Of a DNA stretch of 64,000 bases, positions 24,712-33,410 are shown in pieces. The stretch lies in contig JAEZIN010000028.1 of NCBI GenBank assembly GCA_023436585.1, positions 558,001 through 622,000 on the forward strand. Direction: 5' to 3'. The position numbers were made by a program, and so were the translations under genes. This DNA is from Bacillota bacterium. Its GTDB lineage: Bacteria > Bacillota > Clostridia > Christensenellales > Aristaeellaceae. Every line of letters starts with the position of its first letter. Positions within the stretch are counted from its first letter, which is position 1. The notes below the pieces were generated by a model. It searched no databases. It saw nothing but the letters and a program-made list of their open reading frames with translations, and had not been told where the DNA came from.

Positions 24712-26937
24712 ATGCGTGACATCCTTCACGGCGAATGGATCTCTACAGGAATAAAGGACGGGCGCGCGCCTGTCTTCCGCAAAGCCTTTACCCTTATGCC
24801 GATAAGCAGTGCTGTCTTGTACATCACAGCCCTGGGCGTGTATGAAGCCACTCTCAACGGCAGCCGGGTGGGCCATTTTATGCTTGCCCCTGGCTGGACT
24901 GATTATGACAGGCGACTGCAGGTGCAGGCGTACGATGTGAAATCGCTTTTGCAGGCAGACAACGAGCTTTGCGTGACCGTGGGCCATGGCTGGTATGCCA
25001 GCCGGCTGGGCTGGGAAAAGCAGCATCCCGGCGGCGGTCCCACAGCCTTTATTGCTACCCTGCGCATCCATTATGCGAATGGGACGAGGGAAGATATCGT
25101 TACGGATCATACCTGGCAGTGGGCCTGGTCGGATATCTTATGCAGCACCATCTACGACGGGGAAACGGCGGACGCGCGCATCACCCCGCAGTATGATCAA
25201 CTAGCCGTTTGCCTGCCTTTGCCCAAGGATATCCTGATCCCCCAGGAGGGGGAGGAGCTATTGGAGCACGAGCGCCTATCTCCCATAGCCGTCATAAAGA
25301 CGCCCAAGGGGGAGGATGTTCTGGACTTTGGCCAGAATCTGACCGGGTATGTGCAGTTTATCGTCACAGGCCCTACAGGACATCAAGTAACCATACGCCA
25401 CGCGGAGGTGCTAGACAGCGACGGGAACTTTTACACCGCCAACCTGCGCAGCGCCAAGGCGGAGTATGCCTGCATCCTCAAGGATGGCGAAAACACGTTC
25501 AAGCCACGCTTCACCTTCTTCGGCTTCCGATATATTCAGCTTTTAGGCTGGCCGGAGGAAATCAAAAAGGAGAACTTCACCGCCATCGCCGTTCACTCGG
25601 ATATGAAGCGTACCGGGCATTTTGAATGCGGAAATGAGCTTGTAAACCGCCTGTACCACAACATCATTTGGGGGCAAAAGGGCAATTTTCTGGATGTGCC
25701 CACCGACTGCCCCCAGCGGGACGAGCGCCTGGGCTGGACAGGGGACGCGCAGGTGTTCATCAAAACCGCCGCGTATAACTATAACGTGCAACGATTCTTT
25801 ACAAAATGGCTGCATGATTTGAAATCCTGCCAGTACGCCGACGGCAGTGTGCCGGCGGTGATTCCCGACGTGCTGACGGGCAAGGTCAGGCGCTCCTATA
25901 ACACATTCTTAAAGCCGGATGCAAGGGGAGGCAGCGGGTCCGCCGCCTGGGGGGATGCAGCCTGCATTTGCCCCTGGCAGATGTATGTAAGCTACGCTGA
26001 CAAAACGCTTCTGGCGGAACAGTTTGAAAGCATGCGCAATTGGGTGGAATACATAAGGCGGCAGGGCACCGAGGAAGCCTTGTGGGATACGGGCGCCCAT
26101 TACGGAGATTGGCTCGGGCTGGATGCGCCCTCTGGCAGCTACAAAGGCAGCACCGATGAGGGACTGATCGCCACCGCCATGTACGCAAACTCCGTCAGCC
26201 TGCTCGTGAAGGCCGGGAAGGTGCTTGGGCAGGATATGGGGGAGTATCAAGAGCTGCACGGCCGCATCGTAAACGCCTTCCGGCAAAAGTACATGCCGGG
26301 CGGAAAGCTCATAAGCCCCACCCAGACGGCGCATGTGCTGGCGCTGCAGTTTAACCTGTGCGATGACAAGATGGCAATAGCATCAGCGCTGGAAAAGCTG
26401 ATCAAAGACAATGGCACGCACCTTTCCACCGGCTTTGTGGGCACGCCGTATTTGCTGCATGTGCTGTCTGAAAACGGATACGAGGAACTGGCCTACTCGC
26501 TGCTTTTGCAGGAATCCTTCCCCTCCTGGCTGTATGCCGTGAACAAAGGCGCCACCACCATCTGGGAGCACTGGGACGGACTCCGCGAAGACGGAACCAT
26601 GTGGAGCACCGATATGAACTCCTTCAACCACTATGCCTACGGCTCGGTGGGCGATTGGATGTTCGGCGTTGCCGCGGGTATCAACGCCGTGGAAGAAGCG
26701 CCGGGATATGCTTCCGTTAAAATTTTACCCATGCCGGATCAGCGGCTTGGATATGTAAAGGCGTCGCTTTTAACACCCCATGGGCTTCTTCGCAGCGAAT
26801 GGCGGTATGAGGGGGATATGGTCCATTACCAGATCGAAATCCCGCAGGGCGTTCAGGCGGAGATCACCGTAAGCGGTGTAACCCATAAAACAAACGGCGG
26901 CATCTTTACGCTGACCGCCGGGGAAAGGGCCATATAG
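24712..26937 (+). CDS. Glycoside hydrolase family 78 alpha-L-rhamnosidase
   Basis: 741 residues, without signal peptide, so cytoplasmic. Layout: N-terminal beta domain (ALGVYEATLNGSRVG, LAPGWTDYDRRLQVQAYDV), the conserved rhamnosidase domain (DFGQNLTGYVQFIV, IRHAEVLDSDG), the (alpha/alpha)6 barrel with the signature DVPTDCPQRDERLGWTGDAQ around residues 325-344, and a C-terminal beta domain. It removes terminal rhamnose from oligosaccharides or plant glycosides. At 741 residues it is a compact family member. No transporter or rhamnose catabolic gene is adjacent; it runs convergent with the ABC-2 exporter genes. AAAGGAG at 24698-24704 sets the start. Confidence 0.93.
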   Translation: MRDILHGEWISTGIKDGRAPVFRKAFTLMPISSAVLYITALGVYEATLNGSRVGHFMLAPGWTDYDRRLQVQAYDVKSLLQADNELCVTVGHGWYASRLGWEKQHPGGGPTAFIATLRIHYANGTREDIVTDHTWQWAWSDILCSTIYDGETADARITPQYDQLAVCLPLPKDILIPQEGEELLEHERLSPIAVIKTPKGEDVLDFGQNLTGYVQFIVTGPTGHQVTIRHAEVLDSDGNFYTANLRSAKAEYACILKDGENTFKPRFTFFGFRYIQLLGWPEEIKKENFTAIAVHSDMKRTGHFECGNELVNRLYHNIIWGQKGNFLDVPTDCPQRDERLGWTGDAQVFIKTAAYNYNVQRFFTKWLHDLKSCQYADGSVPAVIPDVLTGKVRRSYNTFLKPDARGGSGSAAWGDAACICPWQMYVSYADKTLLAEQFESMRNWVEYIRRQGTEEALWDTGAHYGDWLGLDAPSGSYKGSTDEGLIATAMYANSVSLLVKAGKVLGQDMGEYQELHGRIVNAFRQKYMPGGKLISPTQTAHVLALQFNLCDDKMAIASALEKLIKDNGTHLSTGFVGTPYLLHVLSENGYEELAYSLLLQESFPSWLYAVNKGATTIWEHWDGLREDGTMWSTDMNSFNHYAYGSVGDWMFGVAAGINAVEEAPGYASVKILPMPDQRLGYVKASLLTPHGLLRSEWRYEGDMVHYQIEIPQGVQAEITVSGVTHKTNGGIFTLTAGERAI

Positions 26938-26952
26938 CTGTTTAGATGTGAA

Positions 26953-27726
26953 TTACCTCTGGTTCCATTCCATATGCCTTAGCCGAAGCAGCGTGATTCC
27001 CATAAAGGCGAGGATCAAGGCAATGGTGACCAGCAAGGGTTTTACCATGTCCCAGCTGGGTGCGGCTTCCAATTTTATGGCCGAATCCAGAAGGCCACTC
27101 GGCAGGTACGATGTGATTCCCAGCATACCGCCAAGCTGACTCGAGCCATACACCACAGCCAGCGTCACAAACCCGGCCGCGATGGGCTTTTTGATGATTG
27201 TTCCCCACAGGAGCAGACTGGCGACCAGGAATACCATATAAACGCCCTGCAAAAGCCCGCCGCGCAGAATGGGTGCAAAGCCCACATCAAAGGAGAACAG
27301 AATCCCTGCGTATGCGTAATTCACAGCCAGGGACACGGTCAGGATCAACATCAGCGCCGCGCCGAACACTGCAAGCTTTGCGCCGGCGAGCCTTGCAAAC
27401 CGCTTTCCTGCGCACAAGGGCAGCACCAGCGTGTTGTCCTTGATTTCCTGTGCGATCAGTCCGCACAGCGTGAAGGCCACAATCACGGAACCGATTTCAA
27501 ACACGTCGCCCATATAGCTCTGGATGCATTGCAGCTGTGACATTTGAAACATCTGGCTCAACATATCCGGCGTAATGCCAGGCATTTGACTTTGCATGAC
27601 GGAGGGAACGACCAGTTTCATCATGACCGGGGTCAGCATGGCAAAGAACAGAAAGCCCGCAAAAAGAATCAGGAACCGGTTGTTGCGCAGGCCGTAGCGG
27701 ATTTCCTTCCCCATCTCACACATCAT
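26953..27726 (-). CDS. ABC-2 type exporter permease
   Basis: 257 residues with about six transmembrane segments and the topology of ABC-2 permeases: short cytoplasmic N-terminus (GKEIRYGLRNNRFLILFAGF), a large extracytoplasmic loop (residues 38-78), then five helices. Together with the ATPase encoded just upstream, whose 3' end overlaps it by 11 bases, it forms an exporter. Substrate unknown; related systems are controlled by LuxR-type two-component systems and such a pair lies nearby (29386-31390). Confidence 0.85.
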   Translation of the reverse strand: MMCEMGKEIRYGLRNNRFLILFAGFLFFAMLTPVMMKLVVPSVMQSQMPGITPDMLSQMFQMSQLQCIQSYMGDVFEIGSVIVAFTLCGLIAQEIKDNTLVLPLCAGKRFARLAGAKLAVFGAALMLILTVSLAVNYAYAGILFSFDVGFAPILRGGLLQGVYMVFLVASLLLWGTIIKKPIAAGFVTLAVVYGSSQLGGMLGITSYLPSGLLDSAIKLEAAPSWDMVKPLLVTIALILAFMGITLLRLRHMEWNQR

Positions 27727-28636
27727 GACCGTTCACCTCCTTCAAGAAAATGTCCTCCAGGGTATGCTTGTGTAGCGTCAGCGATCTGACCGGAATGTTT
27801 TCGCCAGCGAAGAAACCCATCAATTGTTTCGACAGCGCGTCCGCTTCCCTGGCGGTGACGGTAACCAGGCCATCATTCACCTTCACATCCGTCACGCCGG
27901 CCATTGCACGCAGGCGTTTTTCCGCTTCTGCGCTCAATGGCATGGAGGGCTCCACGTCGTAGATGGGCAGGATGTGGTCCCGCTGAATCTGCGAAAGGGG
28001 CTTTTCCACAAGCATTTTGCCGGCGGCGATGATGCCCACCGTGTCGCATACGCGCTCCACGTCGTTTAAGATGTGGGTGGAAAAGAACACTGTTTTGCCC
28101 ATCTGCTTCAGTTCCCGCATCAGGCGCAGCACATCGCTCCGGCCTTCGGGGTCCAGCGCGGAGGAGGGTTCATCCAGGATCAAAAGTGCAGGATCGTGGA
28201 TCATGGCCGAGGCGATGCCCAGCCGCTGCTTCATACCCCGGGAGAAGCCGCCGACACGGCGGCTGGCTGCCTCAGTTAAGCCGACCCACGCGAGCATATC
28301 CTGCACGCGCTCCTTTGTTACGGCATGCTTGCCGCTGTTGCCCAGATACTCCAGCGTTTCCTTGGCGGAAAGCCAGGGGTAGAACTTTGGGTCTTCCGGA
28401 AGATAGCCTATATCCAATTCGCTGGGGTGGGCGGCCTTTTTCACATCCCGTCCGTTGACTGTGCAGGTGCCCGCGCCTGGCCGGGAAAGCCCGGCCAGTA
28501 TGTTCATGGTGGTGGACTTTCCCGCGCCGTTGTGGCCGATGAAGCCGTAAATCTCGCCATTTTTCACGTTCAGATCAATGCCCTTGAGCGCTTCAAACGC
28601 ATGGAAGCTTTTCTTCAGGTTCCTGACAGTGATCAT
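27716..28636 (-). CDS. ABC exporter ATP-binding protein
   Basis: 306 residues starting MITVRNLKKSF; an upstream in-frame extension is noncoding. Walker A GHNGAGKST, signature FSRGMKQRL, Walker B LLILDEPSSALDPEG, and a C-terminal DUF4162-like regulatory part (residues about 215-306) typical of drug/bacteriocin exporters. It energises the ABC-2 permease that follows. Start and the stop of the preceding small gene share one base (TGATG), giving translational coupling. Confidence 0.92.
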   Translation of the reverse strand: MITVRNLKKSFHAFEALKGIDLNVKNGEIYGFIGHNGAGKSTTMNILAGLSRPGAGTCTVNGRDVKKAAHPSELDIGYLPEDPKFYPWLSAKETLEYLGNSGKHAVTKERVQDMLAWVGLTEAASRRVGGFSRGMKQRLGIASAMIHDPALLILDEPSSALDPEGRSDVLRLMRELKQMGKTVFFSTHILNDVERVCDTVGIIAAGKMLVEKPLSQIQRDHILPIYDVEPSMPLSAEAEKRLRAMAGVTDVKVNDGLVTVTAREADALSKQLMGFFAGENIPVRSLTLHKHTLEDIFLKEVNGHDV

Positions 28637-28848
28637 CAATATGCCCTCTTTCTGCCAAGCATCAGGAACAGCACGGGACCCAGCAGGTTCGGGATAATGC
28701 AGATTACAAGCCACAGCCATTTGCTCAGGTTCCGCACGCCTTCCTTGCAAATTTTCACGACGCAGTAGATGGCAAGGCCCAGTTGCAGCGCTACAAGGGG
28801 CAGAATCATCAGTATCATTTCCTTGGTCAATTGCAGTCCGTTCATCAT
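28636..28848 (-). CDS. Small PLDc_N (phospholipase D nuclease N-terminal) membrane protein
   Basis: 70 residues, two transmembrane helices. The motif SKWLWLVICIIPNLLGPVLF followed by LGRKR is the PLDc_N domain, found alone in front of ABC-2 exporter genes in many Firmicutes. It is the first gene of the exporter operon, with AAGGAGG five bases before the ATG, and its stop overlaps the ATPase start. Its role in the exporter is unknown; it may be an accessory membrane subunit. Confidence 0.85.
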   Translation of the reverse strand: MMNGLQLTKEMILMILPLVALQLGLAIYCVVKICKEGVRNLSKWLWLVICIIPNLLGPVLFLMLGRKRAY

Positions 28849-28894
28849 GCATACCTCCTTTTCGGTACGCCCTGATGATACCAGGGATGACAGC

Positions 28895-28933
28895 CATATG
28901 ATAAGTGACTGGAGTCATAGAAGGAGTCATATG
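28895..28933 (-). promoter_or_regulatory. Direct repeats upstream of the exporter operon, possible response-regulator site
   Basis: On the plus strand GGAGTCATA occurs exactly at 28911-28919 and 28923-28931, a 12-base period; CATATGA (28895-28901) and TCATATG (28927-28933) bracket the region. On the minus strand TATCAT (28903-28898) could be a -10 element, with no good -35, consistent with activator dependence. Confidence 0.5.
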
Positions 28934-28992
28934 ATTGCAGGCATAAAAAAGGGCTGTCTTAAATTGTGCATGCTTTTGTATTGTTATATAAA

Positions 28993-29050
28993 AAAGAAGA
29001 TCGCATCTGCGGATGCGACCAAAGGGCTTTCCGATCGGTCCGGCTTTCTC
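28993..29050 (+). repeat. Dispersed two-hairpin repeat, copy 2 (3' half degenerate)
   Basis: Hairpin 1 is intact (CGCATC 29002-29007, GATGCG 29012-29017) and the left arm of hairpin 2 is present (CCAAAGGGC 29019-29027), but the right arm is lost, the sequence after CTTTCC departing from the other copies. Confidence 0.65.
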
Positions 29051-29385
29051 AATAGTCGCATTGCTGCGCTGCCGCTTGCACTGCTTCTTTTCGCAAGCCT
29101 CCTCCGCCTAGCCCAATGCCGCCACTGGCGGCGGCTAGGCTACGGAGCGTTTGGAAACCTTCGGGCGCCATATCTAGCAATAATACAATTATGCCGTATA
29201 TGAGACAGCCCCTTTAAGATTTCTTGTTCCATTTTGTTGTGCTATTTTAACATCAAAAATGTGAAGCATATAGAGCCTTCCCCTTGAGGGGATGGTGGCG
29301 CGCAGCGCCGGATGAGGTGTTATATACGGTGTAACGGATCACGCGCCAGTATCACAAATACATAAAAGATACCAATGGGAACAAA

Positions 29386-30021
29386 TCAAAACCCCATCCG
29401 CTTGAACGCCAGCACCGCGTTGGCCCGGTCATTCACATTCAGCTTCATGTAGATTTGGCTGATGTAATTTTTCACCGTGCCCACGGTGAGGTACAGCGAT
29501 TTGGAAATATCCCCGTTGCTTTTTCCCTCCACCAGCAGGCGGATGATCTCCATCTCCCGGTCGGTGAAATCCTCCGCCGCCACACTCGGCGCGGCGCTTT
29601 GCGACAGGTGGGAGGTGATCTTGGCCGCGATCCGCCCCGGCAGTATGATGCTGCCGCCAAGCCCATCCCTTATGGCCTCCACCAGCTTTTCGCTGCCGAT
29701 GTCCTTGAGCAGGTACCCCGATGCGCCATACGTCATGGCCTTGATCACATACTCGTCGTCGTCAAAGGTGGTTAATATAATGATGACCGTGCCGGGCATA
29801 TCCCGCTTGATCTGCCTTGTGGCCTCCACGCCGTCCATTTTGGGCATGCGTACATCCATCAGCACCACGTCGGGCTTCAGTTCCTTCGCCAATTCGCAGG
29901 CGGCAACGCCGTCACCGGCCTCGCCCACCACCCGCAAACCCTCATGCGCCTGCAGCAGGGATTTGATGCCTTCCCTGATGATGGTCTGGTCATCCGCCAG
30001 CAGGATTCGGATTTCACTCAT
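29386..30021 (-). CDS. NarL/LuxR-type response regulator
   Basis: 211 residues. Receiver domain (about 1-120): ILLADDQTIIREG with the acidic pair, phospho-acceptor Asp56 in VVLMDVRMP, and GYLLKDIGSEKL. C-terminal LuxR helix-turn-helix (about 145-211): FTDREMEIIRLLVEGKSNGD, SLYLTVGTVKNYISQIYMKL. The start at 30021 follows GGGAGGTG and overlaps the kinase stop by 8 bases. It is phosphorylated by the adjacent kinase and probably activates the ABC-2 exporter operon located downstream on the same strand, as in DesKR- or YvfTU-like systems; that target is inferred from position. Confidence 0.93.
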   Translation of the reverse strand: MSEIRILLADDQTIIREGIKSLLQAHEGLRVVGEAGDGVAACELAKELKPDVVLMDVRMPKMDGVEATRQIKRDMPGTVIIILTTFDDDEYVIKAMTYGASGYLLKDIGSEKLVEAIRDGLGGSIILPGRIAAKITSHLSQSAAPSVAAEDFTDREMEIIRLLVEGKSNGDISKSLYLTVGTVKNYISQIYMKLNVNDRANAVLAFKRMGF

Positions 30022-31390
30022 GGCTTTCACCTCCCGCTTGTATGCCTGTGGGAATGGTGATGCTTACGGTGAATCCTTCTCCCTTTGCGCTTTCTGCCTG
30101 CAAAGTGCCGCCGATGCTTTGCACCCGCTGCGCCATGCTATCAAGCCCAAAGCCGAAATGAATCTCCTCCGCGCCTTTGCCGTTGTCGGAAAAAGTAAGG
30201 CGGATGGTGCCCTTGTACTCCTGCAAAAGCAGGTCAATCTGCGTGCTTCGGCCGTGCTTCACGCTGTTGGTGGCGCATTCCTGTATGGCCCTTAGCAATA
30301 CGCTTTGCTGAATGGGCAAAAGCTCTGTGCTTACTTCCACAATGGCGTTGACGGCAAGGTCCATATTCCGGCGGATGTCGCTTATCAGCTTGTCCAACTC
30401 GGGCAGGAACTGCTTTTCCCCGCCTGCCTGTATGGTCTTTACCGAGTGGCGGATGTCATTGAGCCCCTTTCGCACCTGCTCCTTCGCCAGGGCAAACCTC
30501 TCCCTGGCCGCCTGTGCATCCTGCCCCAGCAGCTTTTCGCCTGCCTCGATGGCGATGGCCGCGCTGGTCAAGGTATGGCCCACCGTGTCGTGTATTTCCC
30601 CGGTGATGCGGTTGCGCTCCGTGACGGCCGCCATTTCCTCTAAAAGCAGCGCCTGCTCCTTCAGCCTTTTGTTGGTAAGCGTCTGTTTTTTCAGCATGTA
30701 GAACGCCGAGAAAACCAATCCGAACACCAGCAGGTTCCCGTAAAGGAGGAGGACATCGCCTCCCGGGTTTTCTGATGGACCGGCGGTAGATAATAGGACG
30801 ACATGCACGGACAGGTACGCGATAAGCGCGGCCAGCGAATACAGCCTGGCCTGCCGCAGTGGAAATCCATTGATAATGGAGGCCACCACCACCAGCACAA
30901 TGAACTGGCTGCTTTGCGTCGTATCCACATAATCCACCGCCATGGCCAGGGCGATCAGCACGGCGGGGACAACATGATACAGAATCTTATGGCGGTTGTT
31001 CAGCAGCAGCCCTTGCACGATCATCAAAACAAAGCACGATGCGATGATCCACCGAAGCGCAAGGCTTTGCTCCGCGGCAGATGATGTCAGGATGCGGAAG
31101 GATGTGATTTCGTACGCGATGACCAGCAGGACCAGGATGCCCTTTTGAAGCTGGCTGTCCATCGCAAGATCGGTAAAATCATCCTGGTATCGCGCCTCCC
31201 TTTTGCGGGTGAGAAAAAGATACGCCGCCACGCCCAGTATGTTGCACACCACGATGGCGATGGTGTAAAAAACCTTGGCTCGCGTGCGAAGGGTGGCATT
31301 CTCCCAGCAATGCCGTATGAAGTATGCCTGTATCAGCACCTGCATGAAAACGGCAGGCGTCAGGACGGGCAGTATGTCATAAAAGTCCAT
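30014..31390 (-). CDS. Membrane sensor histidine kinase (HisKA_3 type)
   Basis: 458 residues; GGAGG five bases before the ATG at 31390. Residues 1-240 hold about seven to eight hydrophobic segments and no large extracellular domain, pointing to sensing within or at the membrane. The dimerisation/phosphorylation helix has EIHDTVGHTL with His267. The HATPase_c domain shows NSVKHGRSTQ (N box), SDNGKG (G1) and GFGLDSMAQRVQSIGG (G2). It phosphorylates the response regulator with which it overlaps. Signal likely envelope stress or a membrane-active compound exported by the neighbouring ABC system, an inference. Confidence 0.92.
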   Translation of the reverse strand: MDFYDILPVLTPAVFMQVLIQAYFIRHCWENATLRTRAKVFYTIAIVVCNILGVAAYLFLTRKREARYQDDFTDLAMDSQLQKGILVLLVIAYEITSFRILTSSAAEQSLALRWIIASCFVLMIVQGLLLNNRHKILYHVVPAVLIALAMAVDYVDTTQSSQFIVLVVVASIINGFPLRQARLYSLAALIAYLSVHVVLLSTAGPSENPGGDVLLLYGNLLVFGLVFSAFYMLKKQTLTNKRLKEQALLLEEMAAVTERNRITGEIHDTVGHTLTSAAIAIEAGEKLLGQDAQAARERFALAKEQVRKGLNDIRHSVKTIQAGGEKQFLPELDKLISDIRRNMDLAVNAIVEVSTELLPIQQSVLLRAIQECATNSVKHGRSTQIDLLLQEYKGTIRLTFSDNGKGAEEIHFGFGLDSMAQRVQSIGGTLQAESAKGEGFTVSITIPTGIQAGGESHE

Positions 31391-31484
31391 AATACCTCCG
31401 CGCACATTTTTCCTTATTATAGCATGAGTTTTTGGCAAGGTACAGGCATGCCGGCGTAAGAAATCCCATACAGGATTGTCAGGG

Positions 31485-31513
31485 CTGGCAATTGAAACGT
31501 CTTGGTGTATAAT
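31485..31513 (+). promoter_or_regulatory. Promoter of the nucleoside hydrolase gene
   Basis: CTGGCA (31485-31490), 17-base spacer, TATAAT (31508-31513), 60 bases before the ATG at 31573. Confidence 0.5.
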
Positions 31514-31572
31514 GGACCGGGAAACCTGGGTGTGCCTGTCCGCTTCTTAATACGGTGAAGGGGGATTTTCAT

Positions 31573-32493
31573 ATGCAATGGCCCCGGCTGCCCCTGGATG
31601 TGCTTTTGAACCGGCTGACCCTGCCCAAGGAAGGCAGGCTTTCCATGGTTCTGGATACGGATACGTACAACGAGGTGGACGACCAGTTCGCTTTGGCCTA
31701 CAGCCTTCTCTCGCCGGAGCGTTTGGATGTTCAGGCCGTGTATGCCGCGCCCTTTCACAACGACCGCTCCAGCGGGCCCAAGGATGGCATGGAGAAAAGC
31801 TATGACGAGATCATAAGGCTTCTTGGAAAAATGGGAAAAAGCCCTGACTGCTTTGTTTTTAAAGGCTCCGAAAGCTATCTGCCCGATGAAAATACGCCCG
31901 TGGAAAGCCCTGCCGCCAGGGACCTTGTAAAGCGCGGTATGCTGCGGCCTGAGGGCGATCCTCTTTACGTGGCGGCCATCGGGGCCATCACCAATGTGGC
32001 ATCCGCCCTATTGATGGAGCCGGAGCTTGTGAAAAGGATTGTGGTGGTCTGGCTGGGCGGCCAGCCGCTTTCCTATCCCACCGCCCGGGAGTTCAACCTG
32101 TCCCAGGATGTGCCCGCTGCCAGGGTGCTGCTGGATTCCGGGGTGCCCTTCATTCTCATCCCCTGCATGGGCGTGGCCTCCCATCTTCTGGCCACGGTGC
32201 CGGAGTTGAAGGCTTATATCGGCGGGAAGAATCCCCTGTGCGATGCGCTGGTGGAGCTTTTCTCTGCCTACAGCGAGGATCATTTCGCTTGGGCCAAGGA
32301 AATCTGGGATGTGTCCGCTATCGCCTGCCTGATTAACCCCGACTGGGTGCCCACCGTGCTGGAGCCCAGTCCGCTACTGTCCGGCAGCAGCTTCTGGGGC
32401 CGCGATCCTAATCGCCATCCCATCCGCGTGGCAACAGGCATCCACCGCAATCCCATCTTCAGGGATATGTACGAAAAGCTTGGCAAGGCGTAG
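31573..32493 (+). CDS. Inosine/uridine-preferring nucleoside hydrolase family protein
   Basis: 306 residues; GTGAAGGGGG precedes ATG 31573. The calcium-binding signature is present as LDTDTYNEVDDQFALAYSL (about residues 28-46), followed by VQAVYAAPFHND, YVAAIGAITNVASALL and VVWLGGQPLSYP. The family hydrolyses the N-glycosidic bond of ribonucleosides. The signature is slightly unusual: family members normally read DTDxGxDD, here DTDTYNEVDD with two extra residues, as in a divergent subgroup, so the substrate may be a different N-riboside. Single gene. Confidence 0.85.
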   Translation: MQWPRLPLDVLLNRLTLPKEGRLSMVLDTDTYNEVDDQFALAYSLLSPERLDVQAVYAAPFHNDRSSGPKDGMEKSYDEIIRLLGKMGKSPDCFVFKGSESYLPDENTPVESPAARDLVKRGMLRPEGDPLYVAAIGAITNVASALLMEPELVKRIVVVWLGGQPLSYPTAREFNLSQDVPAARVLLDSGVPFILIPCMGVASHLLATVPELKAYIGGKNPLCDALVELFSAYSEDHFAWAKEIWDVSAIACLINPDWVPTVLEPSPLLSGSSFWGRDPNRHPIRVATGIHRNPIFRDMYEKLGKA

Positions 32494-32674
32494 CGATTAT
32501 CATAAATCTTGGTTCCATTTCCGTTGCTGCCGCCTTAGCTTCCCTCTGGAGGGATAAGCCGAGGCTTGGCCTTGCGCGGAAGGAGGTTTTGGTTGGCCTG
32601 GCGTCAAGACCCCGTTCCGCGATGAAATATGAAATCAGGCCGCCCATCATCTTTTGGGCGGCCTTTGCCTTGCT

Positions 32675-33334
32675 CTATTTCCCGTCCTTTTTCCCGCGCT
32701 TTTGGAAGTCCTGCTCTATGCGGTCCTTCCAGTTCCCGTTCAGGGGGCAGTCGGTGCGGATGCTGGCCGCGGCGCTGCTGACCACATCATAATTCAGCCT
32801 TGTCCCGGCGCCGTCGGCATGGTAGTTCACGGCCCTGTCCGCCCGGATGCCAAACCTTCCGGCAGCAGCGATGGCGTCGATGTTGGCGCCCAGGAACAGA
32901 AACTCCCAGCCGAATTCCTCCCGCTGCCTCTCGATCATCTGCTGCACCTTTTGATAGGAGTATTCTCGGCTGGAATTTTCCATGCCGTCGGTAGTGATCA
33001 CCATCAGTGTCTTGCCGGGGCGCTGGCTCTCCTCGGTGTGCTGATGTGCGCTTCCAATTTTTTGAATGGTTCTGCCGATAGCATCCAAAAGCGCCGTGCC
33101 GCCCCGGACATAATAATCCTGCCCGGTGATGGGCTTGATGCCCTTGATCATGATCCTATCGTGCAAAAGCTCATATTTGTCGTCAAACAGCACCGTGGTG
33201 ACAACAGCCTCGCCTGGCACTTCCTTCTGCTTTTCCAGCAGGGAGTTGTAGCCGCCGATGGTGTCGCTTTCCAGCCCGCCCATGGAACCGCTTCGGTCCA
33301 GTATGAAAACAAGCTCTGTCAAATCATTGCGCAT
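32675..33334 (-). CDS. VWA-domain protein, TerY-like
   Basis: 219 residues, essentially one von Willebrand factor A domain. MIDAS motif: ELVFILDRSGSMGG (DxSxS), Thr in RGGTALLDAIG, and Asp in LMVITTDGMENSS. No signal peptide, so cytoplasmic, like TerY-type VWA proteins. It is 76 bases downstream of the macro-domain/HTH gene on the same strand and probably cotranscribed. Such VWA proteins act as metal-dependent protein-binding scaffolds in stress signalling; here the partner may be the macro protein. GGAGG before the ATG. Confidence 0.9.
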   Translation of the reverse strand: MRNDLTELVFILDRSGSMGGLESDTIGGYNSLLEKQKEVPGEAVVTTVLFDDKYELLHDRIMIKGIKPITGQDYYVRGGTALLDAIGRTIQKIGSAHQHTEESQRPGKTLMVITTDGMENSSREYSYQKVQQMIERQREEFGWEFLFLGANIDAIAAAGRFGIRADRAVNYHADGAGTRLNYDVVSSAAASIRTDCPLNGNWKDRIEQDFQKRGKKDGK

Positions 33335-33410
33335 TGTGTCATCCTCCGTTCGTTTTATGAACAGAGGATAACACTTTTTTCTGCCGCCATGGTCGCTTCA
33401 AAGGCGACAT

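Larger units (their letters stand above)
28849..29385. other. 537-base intergenic region rich in repeats
   Basis: No credible gene. From left to right: the exporter promoter region with direct repeats; a diverged copy of the dispersed two-hairpin repeat (28993-29050); a strong hairpin CCTAGCC...GCCGCC-act-GGCGGC-GGCTAGG (29107-29139); and a palindromic sequence CCTTGAGGGG...GGCGCGCAGCGCC (about 29276-29328) of a type commonly seen between clostridial genes. Confidence 0.6.

Noticed and set aside
29107..29139. Possible small RNA or attenuator
   Set aside because: Strong hairpin, but no promoter directly upstream and no U run; listed as part of the repeat-rich interval.
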